From positions 44,343,071 through 44,407,070 of the forward strand of contig OZ024880.1 of NCBI GenBank assembly GCA_964017185.1: a stretch of 64,000 nucleotides of DNA. The letters are read 5' to 3'. Under the pieces are notes generated by a model. That model saw only the letters and a list, made by a program, of their open reading frames with translations. It was not told where the DNA came from and made no database searches. Below are positions 13,002 to 24,129 of this stretch, in pieces. The translations under genes were made by a program, and so were the position numbers. The stretch's first letter is position 1. Every line of letters begins with the position of its first letter. Source of the DNA: Rugalucina vietnamica. Lineage: Eukaryota > Mollusca > Bivalvia > Lucinida > Lucinidae.

Positions 13002-13191
13002 TGAGCTGCGGCGCAAGAAAACCGGTCTTCAGGGTTTCCGGCCAGGGGTGACACAAACCGGCCTGTACAGGCACTGAAGAAAGTTAGAATCTTGAAATTT
13101 TGGGTAGAGGTAGAGTACTGTCCGCTGTGCAGCTGATCTGCATCTTTCATTTCGCATAGGCAAAAATCTGGTTTTCTCATGACGCGGCTCA
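13002..13191 (-). mobile_element. Family-1 MITE with lost half-palindrome
   Basis: Ends ATGAGCTGCGGCGCAAG and GACGCGGCTCA, but one arm of the central palindrome is missing, giving 190 bp instead of about 236. Confidence 0.8.
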
Positions 13192-13201
13192 TATTATATA
13201 A

Positions 13202-13380
13202 AATTAGCTGCGCAGATGATCAGTGCCTTTATTCTTACGACAAATTAGCCAGTCTACTCTGTCTTTCTACACTCAACATTTCAAGTCACATACATTTCTG
13301 TGCCTGTATACAGGCTAGTTTGTGTTGTGTTGGGTTGAGTGAGAAATCCTTGAGACAGGTTTTCTCTGGACCAGACTCCA
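13202..13380 (+). mobile_element. Degenerate family-1 MITE fragment
   Basis: GATCAGTGCCTTTATTCTTA, then the right-half order CTCAACATTTCAAG, GTATACAGGCTAGTTTGTGT. Old and truncated. Confidence 0.55.
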
Positions 13381-13557
13381 TTGTTCCAGGTGTGCATTGT
13401 TACCTGGCTTCTTATCTGTCCCATCATTGATACCATCTCTCTATCTCTGTGTTAGCTATGCTGACAAACACATAAAACATATTGTACACCTCTGTAAAAC
13501 TACCATAAAGTTCTCAGGTTTGATCATTCCTACTGAAATAAACCAAAAGCCTATAAT

Positions 13558-13785
13558 TGAGCTGCCGCATCAGAAAACCAACAATCTGCATATGTGAAAA
13601 GAAAGGAGAAAACCAGCTTCGTGGTAACCGCAAAGCTGATCAGTGCCTTTGTTTTTGCTACACAGATAGTAAAATCTTAAATCCAAAATCTCAAGCTTCT
13701 AGCCTGCTTCTGTGGCTATATACAGCTTGGTTTGTGTCAGACTTGTTCAGAGACCACATTGTTTGTTTTCTCGTGACATGGCTCA
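13558..13785 (+). mobile_element. Family-1 palindromic MITE
   Basis: TGAGCTGCCGCATC and GACATGGCTCA ends, flanking AT on both sides, decayed palindrome arms. Confidence 0.85.
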
Positions 13786-14176
13786 ATTATAAGCCTCTGT
13801 TGAAATGGAATCAGTCAAGACCATTCTAAGAAATCTCTTGGATGCAATAATCTTGTGTTTTGCTTAACTTCGTGCCTCCCCACTTGTTTCAAGTCTAGTA
13901 ATTAATGCTGATTCAATCCATTTTAATTGTATTTCATTGTTTTGGGTTTTCTATTTTATGGGTAAATAAATCTCCGTACATGTGGAGAGAAATTACTTAC
14001 TTTAATTGGCACAGAGGGTATGGATTACCAACAGCTCCTCTATTATGTCTGTTTAATATGCAGCATGTCTACAGGCATCAACTTTATAGGTAGAGGCTGG
14101 GTATTCATGCGTTAAGGTATTATCCAGACATGCTTTTCTCTGATGGTACAACAAAGTTTTCCAAGACACAGATCAT

Positions 14177-14396
14177 GTGGACTGCGACATGAGAAACTAG
14201 TAATCGGGGTTTCCAAAAGAACAAGATACAAAAAGAACTGTACAGTCACAGAAATGAACTAGAATCTTGAAATTTCGGTTTAAAGAAGGAGAGGCATCTA
14301 ACCCTGTAGCGCAAACAAAGGCTTTGTTACTGCACAGCTGATCTGCGTATTTGTTTACACATGGTCAAAAATTTCGTTTTGTCATGAGGCAGCTCA
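14177..14396 (-). mobile_element. Degenerate family-1 MITE
   Basis: Recognisable ends and body (AATCTTGAAATTTCGG) but with a partly deleted palindrome (GCTTTGTTACTGCACAGC). Confidence 0.7.
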
Positions 14397-14529
14397 CATA
14401 TGATAATAATTTTGATGATGTGAGTAGCAGAGCTGTTAACAGCTGACTCAAATATGAGCACATGTTTATGTCTTGTATATTTTCTGACAGATGCTTACCT
14501 GGGACTATACTACTCACTTGTAAGACATA

Positions 14530-14765
14530 TGAGCCACCTCGTGGGAAAACCAACAATATGGTTTTTGACCAGGTCCAACACAAACCGGACTGTATAGCAA
14601 CAGAAAAGAGCTAGAAGCTTGAATTTTCGGATTTAGGTAGAAGAGAAATTGTACTATCCGAGTAGCGAAAACAAAGGCGCTGATCAGCTTTGCGGTTACC
14701 GCGAAGCTGATCTGCGTCTTTGTTTTCGCCTATGCAGATTGTTGGTTTTCCCATGAGGCGGCTCA
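14530..14765 (-). mobile_element. Family-1 palindromic MITE
   Basis: Full length, flanking TA on both sides, palindrome nearly perfect. Confidence 0.92.
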
Positions 14766-15267
14766 TATTTAATGCAGGGATCATTTGTATCCAAGGCCAC
14801 TGGTCCCTTTGGGGCCAGCGAATAGTGGGGCTTTTATCTATACAAATTTTAAAGTCCTGCTAAATTAGCTCGTAACTGCAGGGTCAAATTTGTGGTAAAA
14901 TCCATGCTTAAAGCCCTGGCCCTTGGAGGGTGCCAATAAGGCCAGACTTTTTTTATTTTCTGGTTCTCGGGAGATTTTTGACCAAAGTTTGGATAGGAGG
15001 AGAAAATAAAAATAAAAATATAAGCTGAAAAACCTTACAGTCGAAATAAAAATAAAAATAAAAGTCAGAAAATTGCAATTTTTTTTTTTTTTTTTTTTTT
15101 TTTGGTCTTTATCTATGACTAGGTTTATTTCAAGGTGTCTTGGGTCACACAATAAAAAGACATACTTTCCAGTATGTAATCAGATAGGACTAGAAAAAAC
15201 TTTATGCTGACTAGTATTTTTGTATAACTAGAAAACACTTTTATGCTGACTTACATCAGGATAACAA

Positions 15268-15490
15268 GCCTATATGATGAATACCCTGGTAAACACCATT
15301 TTTACAGGGAAGTGGGGTTTACAGGGCATCTGCTTGAAAACATGCATTGTGGGTACTCATTAGAACCTCCTCGATGAGGTGGTTCTAACGAGTACCCAAC
15401 ATGTGTGTTTTGAGCAGAATTAAGAAAATTATCACCATTTTATATATTTAAAAAAAAATCATTTTTGCAGCCATAAAAATCTAATGTATT
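15268..15490. mobile_element. Family-2 palindromic repeat (nested)
   Basis: GAACCTCCTCGATGAGGTGG palindrome core with ACATGCATTGTGGGTACTC and ACGAGTACCCAACATG arms; lies inside the Harbinger-like element. Confidence 0.65.
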
Positions 15491-15538
15491 TTAAATGGCA
15501 AACTTTCACTAATATTTTATGCTGACTAGAGTATTAAA

Positions 15539-15774
15539 TGAGCCGCCCCATGGGAAAACCAACAATCTGCATAAGCAAAAACAAAGGCGCAGATCAGCTT
15601 CGCAGTAACTGCGAAGCTGATCAGCGCCTTTGTTTTCGCTACTCGGATAGTACAATTATTCTTCTACTTATATGCAAAATTTCAAGCTTCTAGCCTGCTT
15701 CTGTGACTGTACAGGCCGGTCTGTGTCGGACCTGTTCAGAAACCACATTGTTGGTTTTCCTACGAGGCGGCTCA
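15539..15774 (+). mobile_element. Family-1 palindromic MITE (nested)
   Basis: Full length; AA on both sides; inside the Harbinger-like element. Confidence 0.92.
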
Positions 15775-16627
15775 AATGTCTTCAAATTAGATATCACTTC
15801 TATAAAGGTAATGACTAGTGTAATTAAATGTCTTCAAATTAGACTGAATTTAAGCGATACTCGTTACCCAGAGAATGAATTGAAATCTTAACCTTTAGCA
15901 TGCTGAGCAATATAGTGAAATCAATATGGCAGCTCTCTGACGTTTTTTCCAATTTTTTTCCGTGTTTTCTTAATTTTTGAGCCATAAAAACAGCTGAATA
16001 AATTCAACAAACGCAGTAAACAAATCTACTTTCGGTTTCGGAAGTCTTTGTTACGCCGATTTCTAGCGTAAAAATTCATCATACGTACCGTTACGATGTC
16101 ATATTTCGGGTGTAAATGCACCCAATTTTCCATTTACCAGCGAAAAAAGCGCTGAAAATGCATTTCTAATGCAAAAATAACGAAAATCCGATCAAAATCG
16201 GCCGACAAATCGGTCCCAAAACCACAAGCCGCCATGTTGTTTTCATGCGCAACTGTCTGGGCATCACTCATTAATATTCATAAGTAGGCAGTGGGCGAAA
16301 AGTGCGGGAAATTTGAAAGCGGTTTTTCTTGTCGACCGCAGTTGTCCGGTATTTTATTTCGCTATGGGGCGGAAAATTACGATCGGCGGCAATAAAAAAA
16401 ATAAAATTGAGCGAGAGCAATTTTATTTTTATTCCAGTTTTTGAAAAAATAGGGTCGGCGCTCCCGAGAACCAGAAAATAAAAAAAGTCAGGCCTAATGA
16501 GGGAACAATAGCTGGGAGTTGTTCTCATGAAAAAAAAAAAAAAAAAAAAAAGGTGGGGCTTGAATTTCTGCATGCAAATGCAGGTATATTGCAAATTTTA
16601 ATATGGCCCATAACATAATTAATTGTG

Positions 16628-16790
16628 TTGAGAAGCCTCCGTGGTGCAGTGGCTATGTCACTCGCCTTGTAAACCAGGGGTAGCAGGTTCGATCCCGGGC
16701 TTCACCAGTCCGTCGGATGGGACTATAAACCGAGGTCCCGTCTCCATATGACCTTAGCTGTTGGTGGGACGTTAAACCACAATCAACCAA
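16628..16790 (+). mobile_element. SINE-1, tRNA-derived, 13-bp target duplication
   Basis: Box B GGTTCGATCCC and a box-A-like GTGCAGTGGCTATGTCAC, then a short body ending GGGACGTTAAACCACAATC. Target duplication ATAATTAATTGTG flanks it at 16615-16627 and 16791-16803, a perfect match that suggests a fairly recent insertion. Confidence 0.92.
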
Positions 16791-16803
16791 ATAATTAATT
16801 GTG

Positions 16804-18108
16804 AAAAGTACAGCAAATAGTTAATTTGAATTGATGTGGCGGGAAATTAAAACTCATTGAAGGTTAATACTGGCACATAAGCTCCGCTGTGCCCCGCCCC
16901 CGCAATCCCTGGCCCCACTACATTATATAGGGCAATGTGAAGCTCTTCCAATATTTCTCAGGTATTTCTTGAAGTGAAAGTGTATTGTGCTTCCAGCTGA
17001 GACTATCTGGTACAGCAGACCATCGGAATGAAGTATCTAGATGATAATTTAAGATAATTGTCGTTTATTCTTCACCTGAAAGTATGTTGTGTGCACCCAA
17101 TAGCATTGCTTCTTTGTGATGATTTCACTGAGTACCCACAGGTTACACTTTGATTTAAGATAATCAGAAGTTTTCCAAAGTTTCCATTAAATTCCTGTAT
17201 CAACAATTCCAATTTCTCAGGTACTCCTGTAGTAATTGCAGCAATGTTTACCTTGCATTACCTGTCCTGATGAGAAACTGGCTGAGGGTGAACTAGGGGC
17301 CACATCTGGTGCCTTTCCCACAATCCTCAGCACCTCTCAGGGGCCAGAGGGGTCAGAGGGGCCAACACTCCGGTCCTCAAGAAGTTTCAGGGATTTTATT
17401 CCATATTTGTTCATGTGATTTAGGATTTTGTCGGATATTTGCTTACCTGTATCATTCACTATTCTATAGGCTTCTTTGTTCTTTGTTTGATCCTGGGATT
17501 ATACTGTGATAAGATGTGATTTCTCTTTGATTGTCTGTGGATTGTGCTAATACATGACTTTAATGTGCTGTTTTCTAGGACCGAACATGTGCATGGATTA
17601 CTGTGCTTTTTGAATGTGCAAAATGAAACACAATGTTTTTCGAGTCTCAAAACAATGGAATTACAATTGTTTATCACATGTGGAGTGCTTTAATTTTGTT
17701 GGCAAGTTTGATTTCATATAATGTCAACCATATCAGTTTATGTATGTGAAAAAACGAAATCCACAGCTAATAATTTGCATGTTAGAATTTTGGTGGTCAG
17801 AACAGCAGTTCATTTGTAAAATTGTCACCAAATTACTGATTCTGTATTCATCATTCATTGGTCAAGAGCATTTCGGATGCTCAGCCCATAAGTTGCAATT
17901 ACGAGGAAATTCTTTCGCTAAAAGCTAATTCATGTCGGTGTAACCGGTGTGTGAGAAATTCCACGCGATGAACTCAGGTAGCAACGCATAAAGAATAATT
18001 AGCATACTGTTAATAAGCAAAACACATCAACTATGAGAAAGTCATTATCGTAATGAACAGTCGAAGAAACAAGGGTACTACAGGAGTTTCATGTTGCATT
18101 GTATTAAA
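16804..18108. other. Region without recognised gene
   Basis: A locally GC-richer open frame near 17236-17418 has no recognisable product. Nothing else supported. Confidence 0.5.
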
Positions 18109-18345
18109 TGAGCCGCATCGTGAGAAAACCGGATTTTTGCCTAGGCGAAAACAAAGGCGCAGATCAGCTTCGCGGTAACCGCGAAGCTGATCAGCGCCTT
18201 TGTTTTCGCTACTCGGATAGTACAATTCCTCTTCTACTTAAATCCGAAATTTCAAGCTTCTAGCTCTTTTCTGAGCTTGTACAGGCCGGTTTGTGTCGGA
18301 CCTGGTCGGAAACCCCGAAGACCGGTTTTCTCGCGTCGAGGCTCA
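18109..18345 (+). mobile_element. Family-1 palindromic MITE, young
   Basis: AA on both sides. The palindrome around GCGGTAACCGC (18145-18208) is nearly perfect, with the family's one standing A/A mismatch. CGTGAGAAAACCGG / CCGGTTTTCTCGCG end subtype. It lies 160 bp before the candidate first exon. Confidence 0.95.
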
Positions 18346-18504
18346 AATTGTTGACGATTCTAAGAGTCTATGCAGTTATACTGTACTACATAAGAAATGG
18401 ACCCATAGTGAGCCATTTGGAGATCAAGTTAATTTGAAATGTCACTCAACTTGATTCTCTGTGAGAGTAAGAAGGGTGTCCGGTGAGCAGTTTCTTCAAG
18501 TCAC

Positions 18505-18577
18505 ATGGCTACCATCAAGGAGAAGATAATCCAGAAATACAAATCATTTGTGTCTTCATCAGGCACGAAAAAATCTG
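18505..18577 (+). CDS. CLASP: Candidate alternative first exon of CLASP
   Basis: Open frame from ATG 18505 reads MATIKEKIIQKYKSFVSSSG then TKKS, ending with one base of a Gly codon at a good donor (TCTG|GTAAGA). An in-frame stop lies at 18484-18486, so this ATG is the first possible start; +4 is G but -3 is C. Phase 1 fits the next exon exactly (G|GC, Gly). Vertebrate CLASP2 gamma also starts from an internal promoter with a short basic peptide ending in a YKSF-like stretch just before the TOG2 linker, so a short isoform lacking TOG1 is plausible. No promoter motif was identified. It could be a chance open frame; transcript data would decide. Confidence 0.5.
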
Positions 18578-19606
18578 GTAAGAATGACCTCATTACATTT
18601 GGCTTAGACAATTATAATGACCATGACTGGAATAAAGGCATAGGGAGTATCACAATCAATTGAAGTTTCAAATCAGAATCACCATACAGAATGACTTAAA
18701 ATGTTGAAAGGGTTGTTAAATATAATGAGCCTCTACTGAAAAGCCAATCAGGAATACAAAACTGCATGCAATCTGATGTTTTTCGATGCTGAAACTTCTG
18801 TTTGATCTGTTTTGTGGTTTTTCAAGTATTTTGCTGATGAAGGCAGATCCATAGTTTATTGTCTGGCAAAGTAATTATGTTTTATTTTAAGGAGCTACAG
18901 AGAGCTCACAGCTGTGAATTCAGAGCTCTTGAAGAACCCAACTCCTGTTCCAAGTTAGCCACCTTCAGGGAAATAGCTTGTAGCAATATGTTCTCTTTTT
19001 TATCACTTGCCTGATCGTCAATTGTCAATTTAGCTTTTATTACCTCGGTTTGGTTCTGATCTCACCAGTTCCTGATCATGGCTTATGTTTTCCTTTTCAT
19101 GCTCATCTGAGCTGAGCATGAAATTTTGTATACTAATATAGCCTCTTCTTGAGGCAACATCATTTCAAGCGCAGATTGAAGTTTAAAGTGAAAGCATTAA
19201 TATAAATGGAATTTCCATACAAATAAATGTCAAAATGCCTGCAGTTCTTTTATGATCTGAGCAAGTCAGTATCATGCTCACCTGAGTTAAGCATGAAATA
19301 AGTTTGTAACTGGAATGCAACATGCATCCTGCATTTTTGCACAAACAGAAAAAAAAATCCTCATCAAGTCAGGTACTAGCCAGGTGCTCTCTACTATTCA
19401 AAACACATGGTTATCATCATTCCCCATCATCTGATACTTTCTGTTTTTAAGTGGATTAGAAAAGAAAACTGTATTGATGTATTGTTTGATGGATTGTTGC
19501 AGTAGCTGGATAGATTTCATTGGCTTGAGATTTATCTGCAGATAGCTTCGCCAAGAAATGGCTTTTGTGCATTTCTGCTATTTTTGCACCAATCTATTCC
19601 TATAAA

Positions 19607-19842
19607 TGAGCCGCCTCATGGAAAAACCAACAATTTGTATATGCGAAAACAAAGGCGCAGATCAGCTTCGCGGTAACCGCGAAGCTGATCAGTGCCTTTG
19701 TTTTCGCTACACGGATAGTACAATCCCTCTTCTTCTTAAATTCGAAATTTCAAGCTTCTAGCCTGCTTCTATGCTTGTGCAGGTCGGTTCGTGTCGGACC
19801 TGTTCGGAAACCACATTGTTGGTTTTCCCACGAGACGGCTCA
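19607..19842 (+). mobile_element. Family-1 palindromic MITE
   Basis: Full length; flanks AA and TA, so no clean duplication. Confidence 0.92.
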
Positions 19843-20541
19843 TATATGAAACAGAGTACTGTTCTTGGTAACAAAATAATTGCCTGACCCATATATCAAA
19901 ACCCCTACACATTAGAAGGTGGATGCACATCTGACCAAGATATTGGGCCAGCAGTTAAACTTGTTTGGTTGCCCTGCTTATACAGAGGATATTATTTGTA
20001 AGAAAAAAAAGTCCTAGTCCCCTGCATAGATTTAACTGCCAGCCCCAGGGTCGGTTTGACAGTCAAGTTTAAGTGATTACCTAACAAACTGTTACTGGCC
20101 ATTTATCACTTGTAAAATTATTCAGTTTCACACAAATATATACAGGCCACATTTGACTGACAGTCATAAAATGTGTAGTTTTATTGCATTTTAAGTATGA
20201 ATAACCTTAGCTTAAAATATTAAACACTTGTAGGTGAAAGTAGATGCAAATGCATTTATTTATGTGCAATTTTGTAATGTACACTGCTGTTTATGAATAT
20301 CTTAACAAAGTCGCTCTGTGTTTTTCTTCTGGTGATACTTTGTGAAATTTTGTGTTTTATATAATAATGGATAATGTTTTAAACCAATGAACATTCTACA
20401 CCAAAATGGTTTTATATGATAAAAATGCAGGTGAGAAAAAAAATCTGAAATTTTTGACAGCATTGTTATGGAGATGAATCTTTGATTTAAAATCCAGGTT
20501 TTGAACCTGCACCAGCAGTCACAGGCTGGTAATCAATCAAA

Positions 20542-20777
20542 TGAGCCACCTCATGAGAAAACCAACAATCTGCATATGCGAAAACAAAGACGCAGATCAG
20601 CTTCGCAGTAACTGCGAAGCTGATCCGCGCCTTTGTTTTCGCTACACGGATGATACATTTCCTCTTCTTCTTAAATCGGGAATTTCAAGCTTCTAGCCTG
20701 TTTCTGGGACTGTACAGTCTGATTTGTGTCGGTCCTATTGGGAAACCACATTGTTTGTTTTCTCACGAGAGGGCTCA
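20542..20777 (+). mobile_element. Family-1 palindromic MITE
   Basis: Full length; AA on both sides. Palindrome centre is GCAGTAACTGC, a paired variant of GCGGTAACCGC. Confidence 0.92.
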
Positions 20778-21041
20778 AATCTGTTAAAATATCAAGCAGG
20801 TTAAGGTATGCTGGTTTATGTCTGTCTGGTTTTGTAGTTAAGCAGATTTGATGTAAGAGTTATTTCCCCAAACTTATAACTGAGAGTTACTCCTCCTAAC
20901 TGACAGAATTATCATGTTAACTGAGAGTTTCTCCCCTTAGAAGTTCTGTAAATGTACTCGGCACCCCCTCCCCCAGTATCCCGCATAAGTATATCAATGA
21001 TGTCATCGGATTTTATTATAGTTCATTATTCTCTATTCCAG

Positions 21042-21206
21042 GCCCAGGTCGAGCTGCCGAGAGAGTTGAAGATGAGCCTGACTTCGCCCGTCCACTATCA
21101 AACAGAGTCCCCCATGCTAAGAAAGGGCCTAGCTCCGTCAGCTCTGTGGGGTCGGCGGGGTCAACCAAGAAAAGTCTGGGCCTGTCAAAGGCAGCTTCGG
21201 GAACAG
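21042..21206 (+). CDS. CLASP: CLASP exon, linker before TOG2
   Basis: 165 bp, phase 1-1, acceptor CTATTCCAG and donor GTAGGT. It encodes an acidic start (PGRAAERVEDEPDFARPLS) followed by a Ser/Lys-rich stretch with VSSVGSAGSTKKSLGLSK. Position and composition match the linker between TOG1 and TOG2 in animal CLASPs (acidic DDEDSVDGNR-type stretch then Ser-rich basic sequence). Frame and phase link it to 18505-18577 upstream and to 22483 or directly to 25058 downstream. Linker sequence evolves quickly, so identity rests mainly on context. Confidence 0.8.
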
Positions 21207-21344
21207 GTAGGTTTGAATTCTTAAAACTTCCAGTAGTATGTACTTTTGAACAAAATTGATATAACTTGTAATGGTTGTGGAATTATTACTACTATTTAGC
21301 ATGGTTGTCTTACTACTTTTATTAATCACTCCAATCACACACAC

Positions 21345-21812
21345 ATGGGTCAAGTCAGGAGAAAACCTGTCTTCAGGGTTTCCAACCAGGTCTGACACAA
21401 ACCTACAATATGAGCCGCCCCATGGGAAAACCAACAATCTGCATAGGCGAAAACAAAGACGCAGATCAGCTTCGCGGTAACCGCGAAGCTGATCAGCGCC
21501 TTTGTTTTCGCTACCATGATATTACAATTCCTCCTCTACTTAATTCCAAAATTTCAAGCTTCTAACCTGCTTCTGTAGCTGTACAGGCCAGTTTGTGTCA
21601 GACCTGTTCGGAAACCACATTGTTGGTTTTCCCATGAGACGGCTCATATGTACAGAAGCATGAAACTTCGGCTTTGATAGAAAGAGGGATTGCACTATTA
21701 GTGAACCAAAAACAATGGTGCTGATCAGCTATGCAGTTACTGTGAAGCTGATCTGCACCCTTGTTTTCTGCATATGAAGAAACACAGGTTTCCTTATGAC
21801 ATAGTCCATATC
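21345..21812 (-). mobile_element. Older family-1 MITE split by a younger one
   Basis: Left part 21345-21410 ends in GACACAAACCTACAATA and right part resumes at 21647 with TATGTACAGAAGCATGAAAC, in the family order. The right end (CTTATGACATAGTCCATA) is decayed. Confidence 0.85.
21411..21646 (+). mobile_element. Family-1 MITE nested in family-1 MITE
   Basis: Full length with TA on both sides, inserted into the older copy, so both boundaries and the 2-bp duplication are fixed by the host MITE sequence. Confidence 0.95.
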
Positions 21813-21953
21813 ATGAATTATTAAAATTTGTTGTGTATTTAGAATCTTATTTTTTGTGAACAGCTTCCAGTACATTTGTATTTCCTCTACAGAACGACAG
21901 TGGTTGGCTATATCATTTGGATATGGTGTATTATTTGTAGAAGCAAAAATATT

Positions 21954-22174
21954 TGAGCCTGTGTGTGAGAAAACCAACAATTTGGGTTTCAACCAGGTCC
22001 GACACAAACCAGGCTTTACAGTCACAAAAGATGGTTTTGGATTTAGAAAGTAGAGGCATTGTACTATCTGTGCAGCGAAAACAAAGGTGCTGATCAGCTT
22101 CATGTTTACCGCGAAGCTGATCTGCATCTTTGTTTTTGCCTATGCAGTTTGTTGTTTTCCCATGTGGCCGCTCA
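21954..22174 (-). mobile_element. Family-1 palindromic MITE, GAGCCTGTG subtype
   Basis: Left end TGAGCCTGTGTGTGAG; right end CATGTGGCCGCTCA does not pair fully. No clean target duplication. Confidence 0.85.
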
Positions 22175-22482
22175 CATGTTTAATGAAAAGTGGGCAAAAA
22201 TCTTAAATAACCCTCAGAAATGACCTCAGAGCCCTGTATTTTAAAACATGAACCATGCCAAATTTCGTGAAACTGGTCTGTTTTTGCCAAAGTGCCTTCT
22301 GCTTGCAACTCTATCAGTAGCTTATAAGCAAAAGCTCCATTTGAAAGCATTAAAAATACTTTTGGTCTGAAATTTTTGGCCCTGTGACTTGGAATGACCA
22401 ATCTTTAAGATTTTTGTCCAGTATCTTATGTGTTCGTACCTCTAACTAACCGTGTTAACCGTAACTTCTTGTCCCCTACTAG

Positions 22483-22527
22483 CAACCAGATTATCGTTCA
22501 GGAGAAAATCAGCGGATGGAGGGAGAG
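22483..22527 (+). CDS. CLASP: CLASP 45-bp cassette exon
   Basis: Acceptor CCCCTACTAG, donor GTAGTA, 45 bp, phase 1-1. It encodes TRLSFRRKSADGGR, a basic stretch with a possible kinase site (RRKS). Because length is a multiple of three and both ends are phase 1, it can be skipped without changing frame. It is likely an alternative exon; no clear counterpart is recalled from vertebrate CLASPs. Confidence 0.65.
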
Positions 22528-23143
22528 GTAGTATATTGACGGCGACTTTCTTTTCCACAACCCTTTTCTGTCACTGTAAACCAATTTATTTTCATAATTT
22601 GTGGATATTTTTCGTAGTGGCTTATAATCCAGCTGCAGAACAAAAGATATCTGTGTGGACATTTTTCTACCTTAACTCGTTCCTAAATTTCTATTCCTTG
22701 AAAAAATTACAGACAGATAAAAAAGGCAGGCAACCTCAACAATAAATTGGTTTACAGTAAATTACTTGCACAACCTTAGTATATATAGAAGCAGTAATTT
22801 CCACTTTTTGATCAGCTTAACATTTTTAATTGAGAATTGTTTATATTTATCTAAAGTATGTAATCAGTCAAAATATACAGTTCTTGTAATTAGCTATAGG
22901 CTTATGTCATAGAGCCTTGGATGCACTAATTTTAATTTCATAGCTCCTTTGCTTATAAAAATGGACAAAATACAGTCATAAAGAAACCAAAAGAAACAAT
23001 TGAAGATCACAAGTAGATACAAAGAATGACTTAAGTTTTGGGCAGTTTATACCCATATGCAGTATCACTCCTCTCCAGAAATGTCATATCCTGTGCTTCC
23101 ATTTCTATTCTAGAAAGACCAATTATTAGCCATCATACATATA
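22528..23143. other. CLASP intron segment
   Basis: No repeat or exon recognised. Confidence 0.5.
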
Positions 23144-23379
23144 TGAGCCGCCTCATGGGAAAACCAGCAATCTGCATAGGCGAAAACAAAGACGCAGATC
23201 AGCTTCGCGGTAACCGCGAAGCTCATCAGCACCTTTGTTTTCGCTACACGGATAGTACACTTCCTCTTCTACTTAAATCCGAAATTTCAAGCTTCTAGCC
23301 TGCTTCTGTAGCTGTACAGGCTGGTTTGTGTCAGTCCTGTTCGGAAACCACATTGTTGGTTTTCCCACGAGGCGGCTAA
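23144..23379 (+). mobile_element. Family-1 palindromic MITE
   Basis: Full length, TA on both sides (right end GGCTAA, one base changed). Confidence 0.92.
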
Positions 23380-23416
23380 TATCCAACAACTAATTACATG
23401 TCAAATTCCTCTAAAG

Positions 23417-23655
23417 CTGCCCCAGTGGTCAAGTGGTTAAGTGTGCTGATTTCATTAATCATTCCATCATCTCATAGCTGTGTCTGGTGTGGGTTCGAGC
23501 CCCATTCTTGGCACATGTAATACAAGCCATATTCTGTGTGCGGGTGTGTCAGGTGGTTTTTCTTGGAGTTCTCTGGTTTTCGCACCACCTTCTGTTTGGG
23601 CTGTCTCATATGAACTGAAATAATCTTGAAATGGATGTAAAACTGGTAAAAAAAT
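23417..23655 (+). mobile_element. SINE-2 copy
   Basis: Same head (CCAGTGGTCAAGTGGTTAAG, GGTTCGAGCCCC) and body as 9983-10256, tail decayed to GGATGTAAAAC. Candidate 8-bp duplication CTCTAAAG at 23409-23416 and 23656-23663. Confidence 0.85.
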
Positions 23656-23838
23656 CTCTAAAGACTCTAAATCCTAATGCAATATAGTAACAAGACAAAG
23701 CAATAATTTGATTTCAATTCTTTTTGGTCCCTTGACTATGATATGAATTTTGTTCTATGTAGTTAATGTTCTGTGTTGGTGTCAAGTTTAATGTTGTATT
23801 GTTTGGTACTTTTTATAGATGAGAAACAGACAGGATAT

Positions 23839-23938
23839 CCCAGCGGGCACATGACGTCGTCATATCAACGTCGATGCGACGTCATGACGTCGCATCGACC
23901 TCGATCTGACGTCTTTCTGACGTCATGTGTCGGCTGGG
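23839..23938. mobile_element. 100-bp palindromic MITE with repeated GACGTC
   Basis: Inverted ends CCCAGCGGGCACATGACGTC / GACGTCATGTGTCGGCTGGG. The centre GCGACGTCATGACGTCGC is itself palindromic. Six or so GACGTC-like sites and one full TGACGTCA (the CRE/ATF consensus) occur. TA flanks if a leading T is counted. Confidence 0.75.
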
Positions 23939-24129
23939 TACATGTAATCAAATGACTGACATGTTTCCTCACCAAAATAAAGCAGTAGAAACAGTATTGT
24001 CAATTGTAAAATGTGCCTCTTTGCAATTAAAACTTCTACATGCAGTTTATAAGTTTAGTTTGACCCACACTGTTGGACACCATTGCCACCTTGCTTGTGT
24101 TTAGAGAGGGAGTAAGGAAAGGTGTTGGT

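Larger units (their letters stand above)
14940..16494. mobile_element. Harbinger-like DNA element with nested insertions
   Basis: Terminal inverted repeats of 34 bp with one mismatch, opening GGCCAGACTTTTTTTATTTT on the left and GGCCTGACTTTTTTTATTTT (complement) on the right, both continuing CTGGTTCTCGGGAG. Flanking 3-bp TAA on both sides. GG-C-type ends with a 3-bp TAA/TTA duplication fit the PIF/Harbinger superfamily. No transposase frame; probably non-autonomous. A family-2 repeat and a family-1 MITE sit inside it. Confidence 0.8.
18578..21041. other. CLASP intron (first)
   Basis: Apart from the MITEs at 19607 and 20542, it holds a remnant at 19090-19300 with CATGCTCATCTGAGCTGAGC and a second CATGCTCACCTGAGTTAAGC, related to the MITE at 38444-38677. 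Confidence 0.55.

Noticed and set aside
17236-17418. Possible upstream CLASP exon
   Set aside because: Translation does not resemble TOG1 or the linker, and no fitting acceptor and phase were found.
18031-18225. Repeated ORF with YPSSENKGADQLR seen many times
   Set aside because: Translation of the family-1 MITE palindrome, not a protein family.
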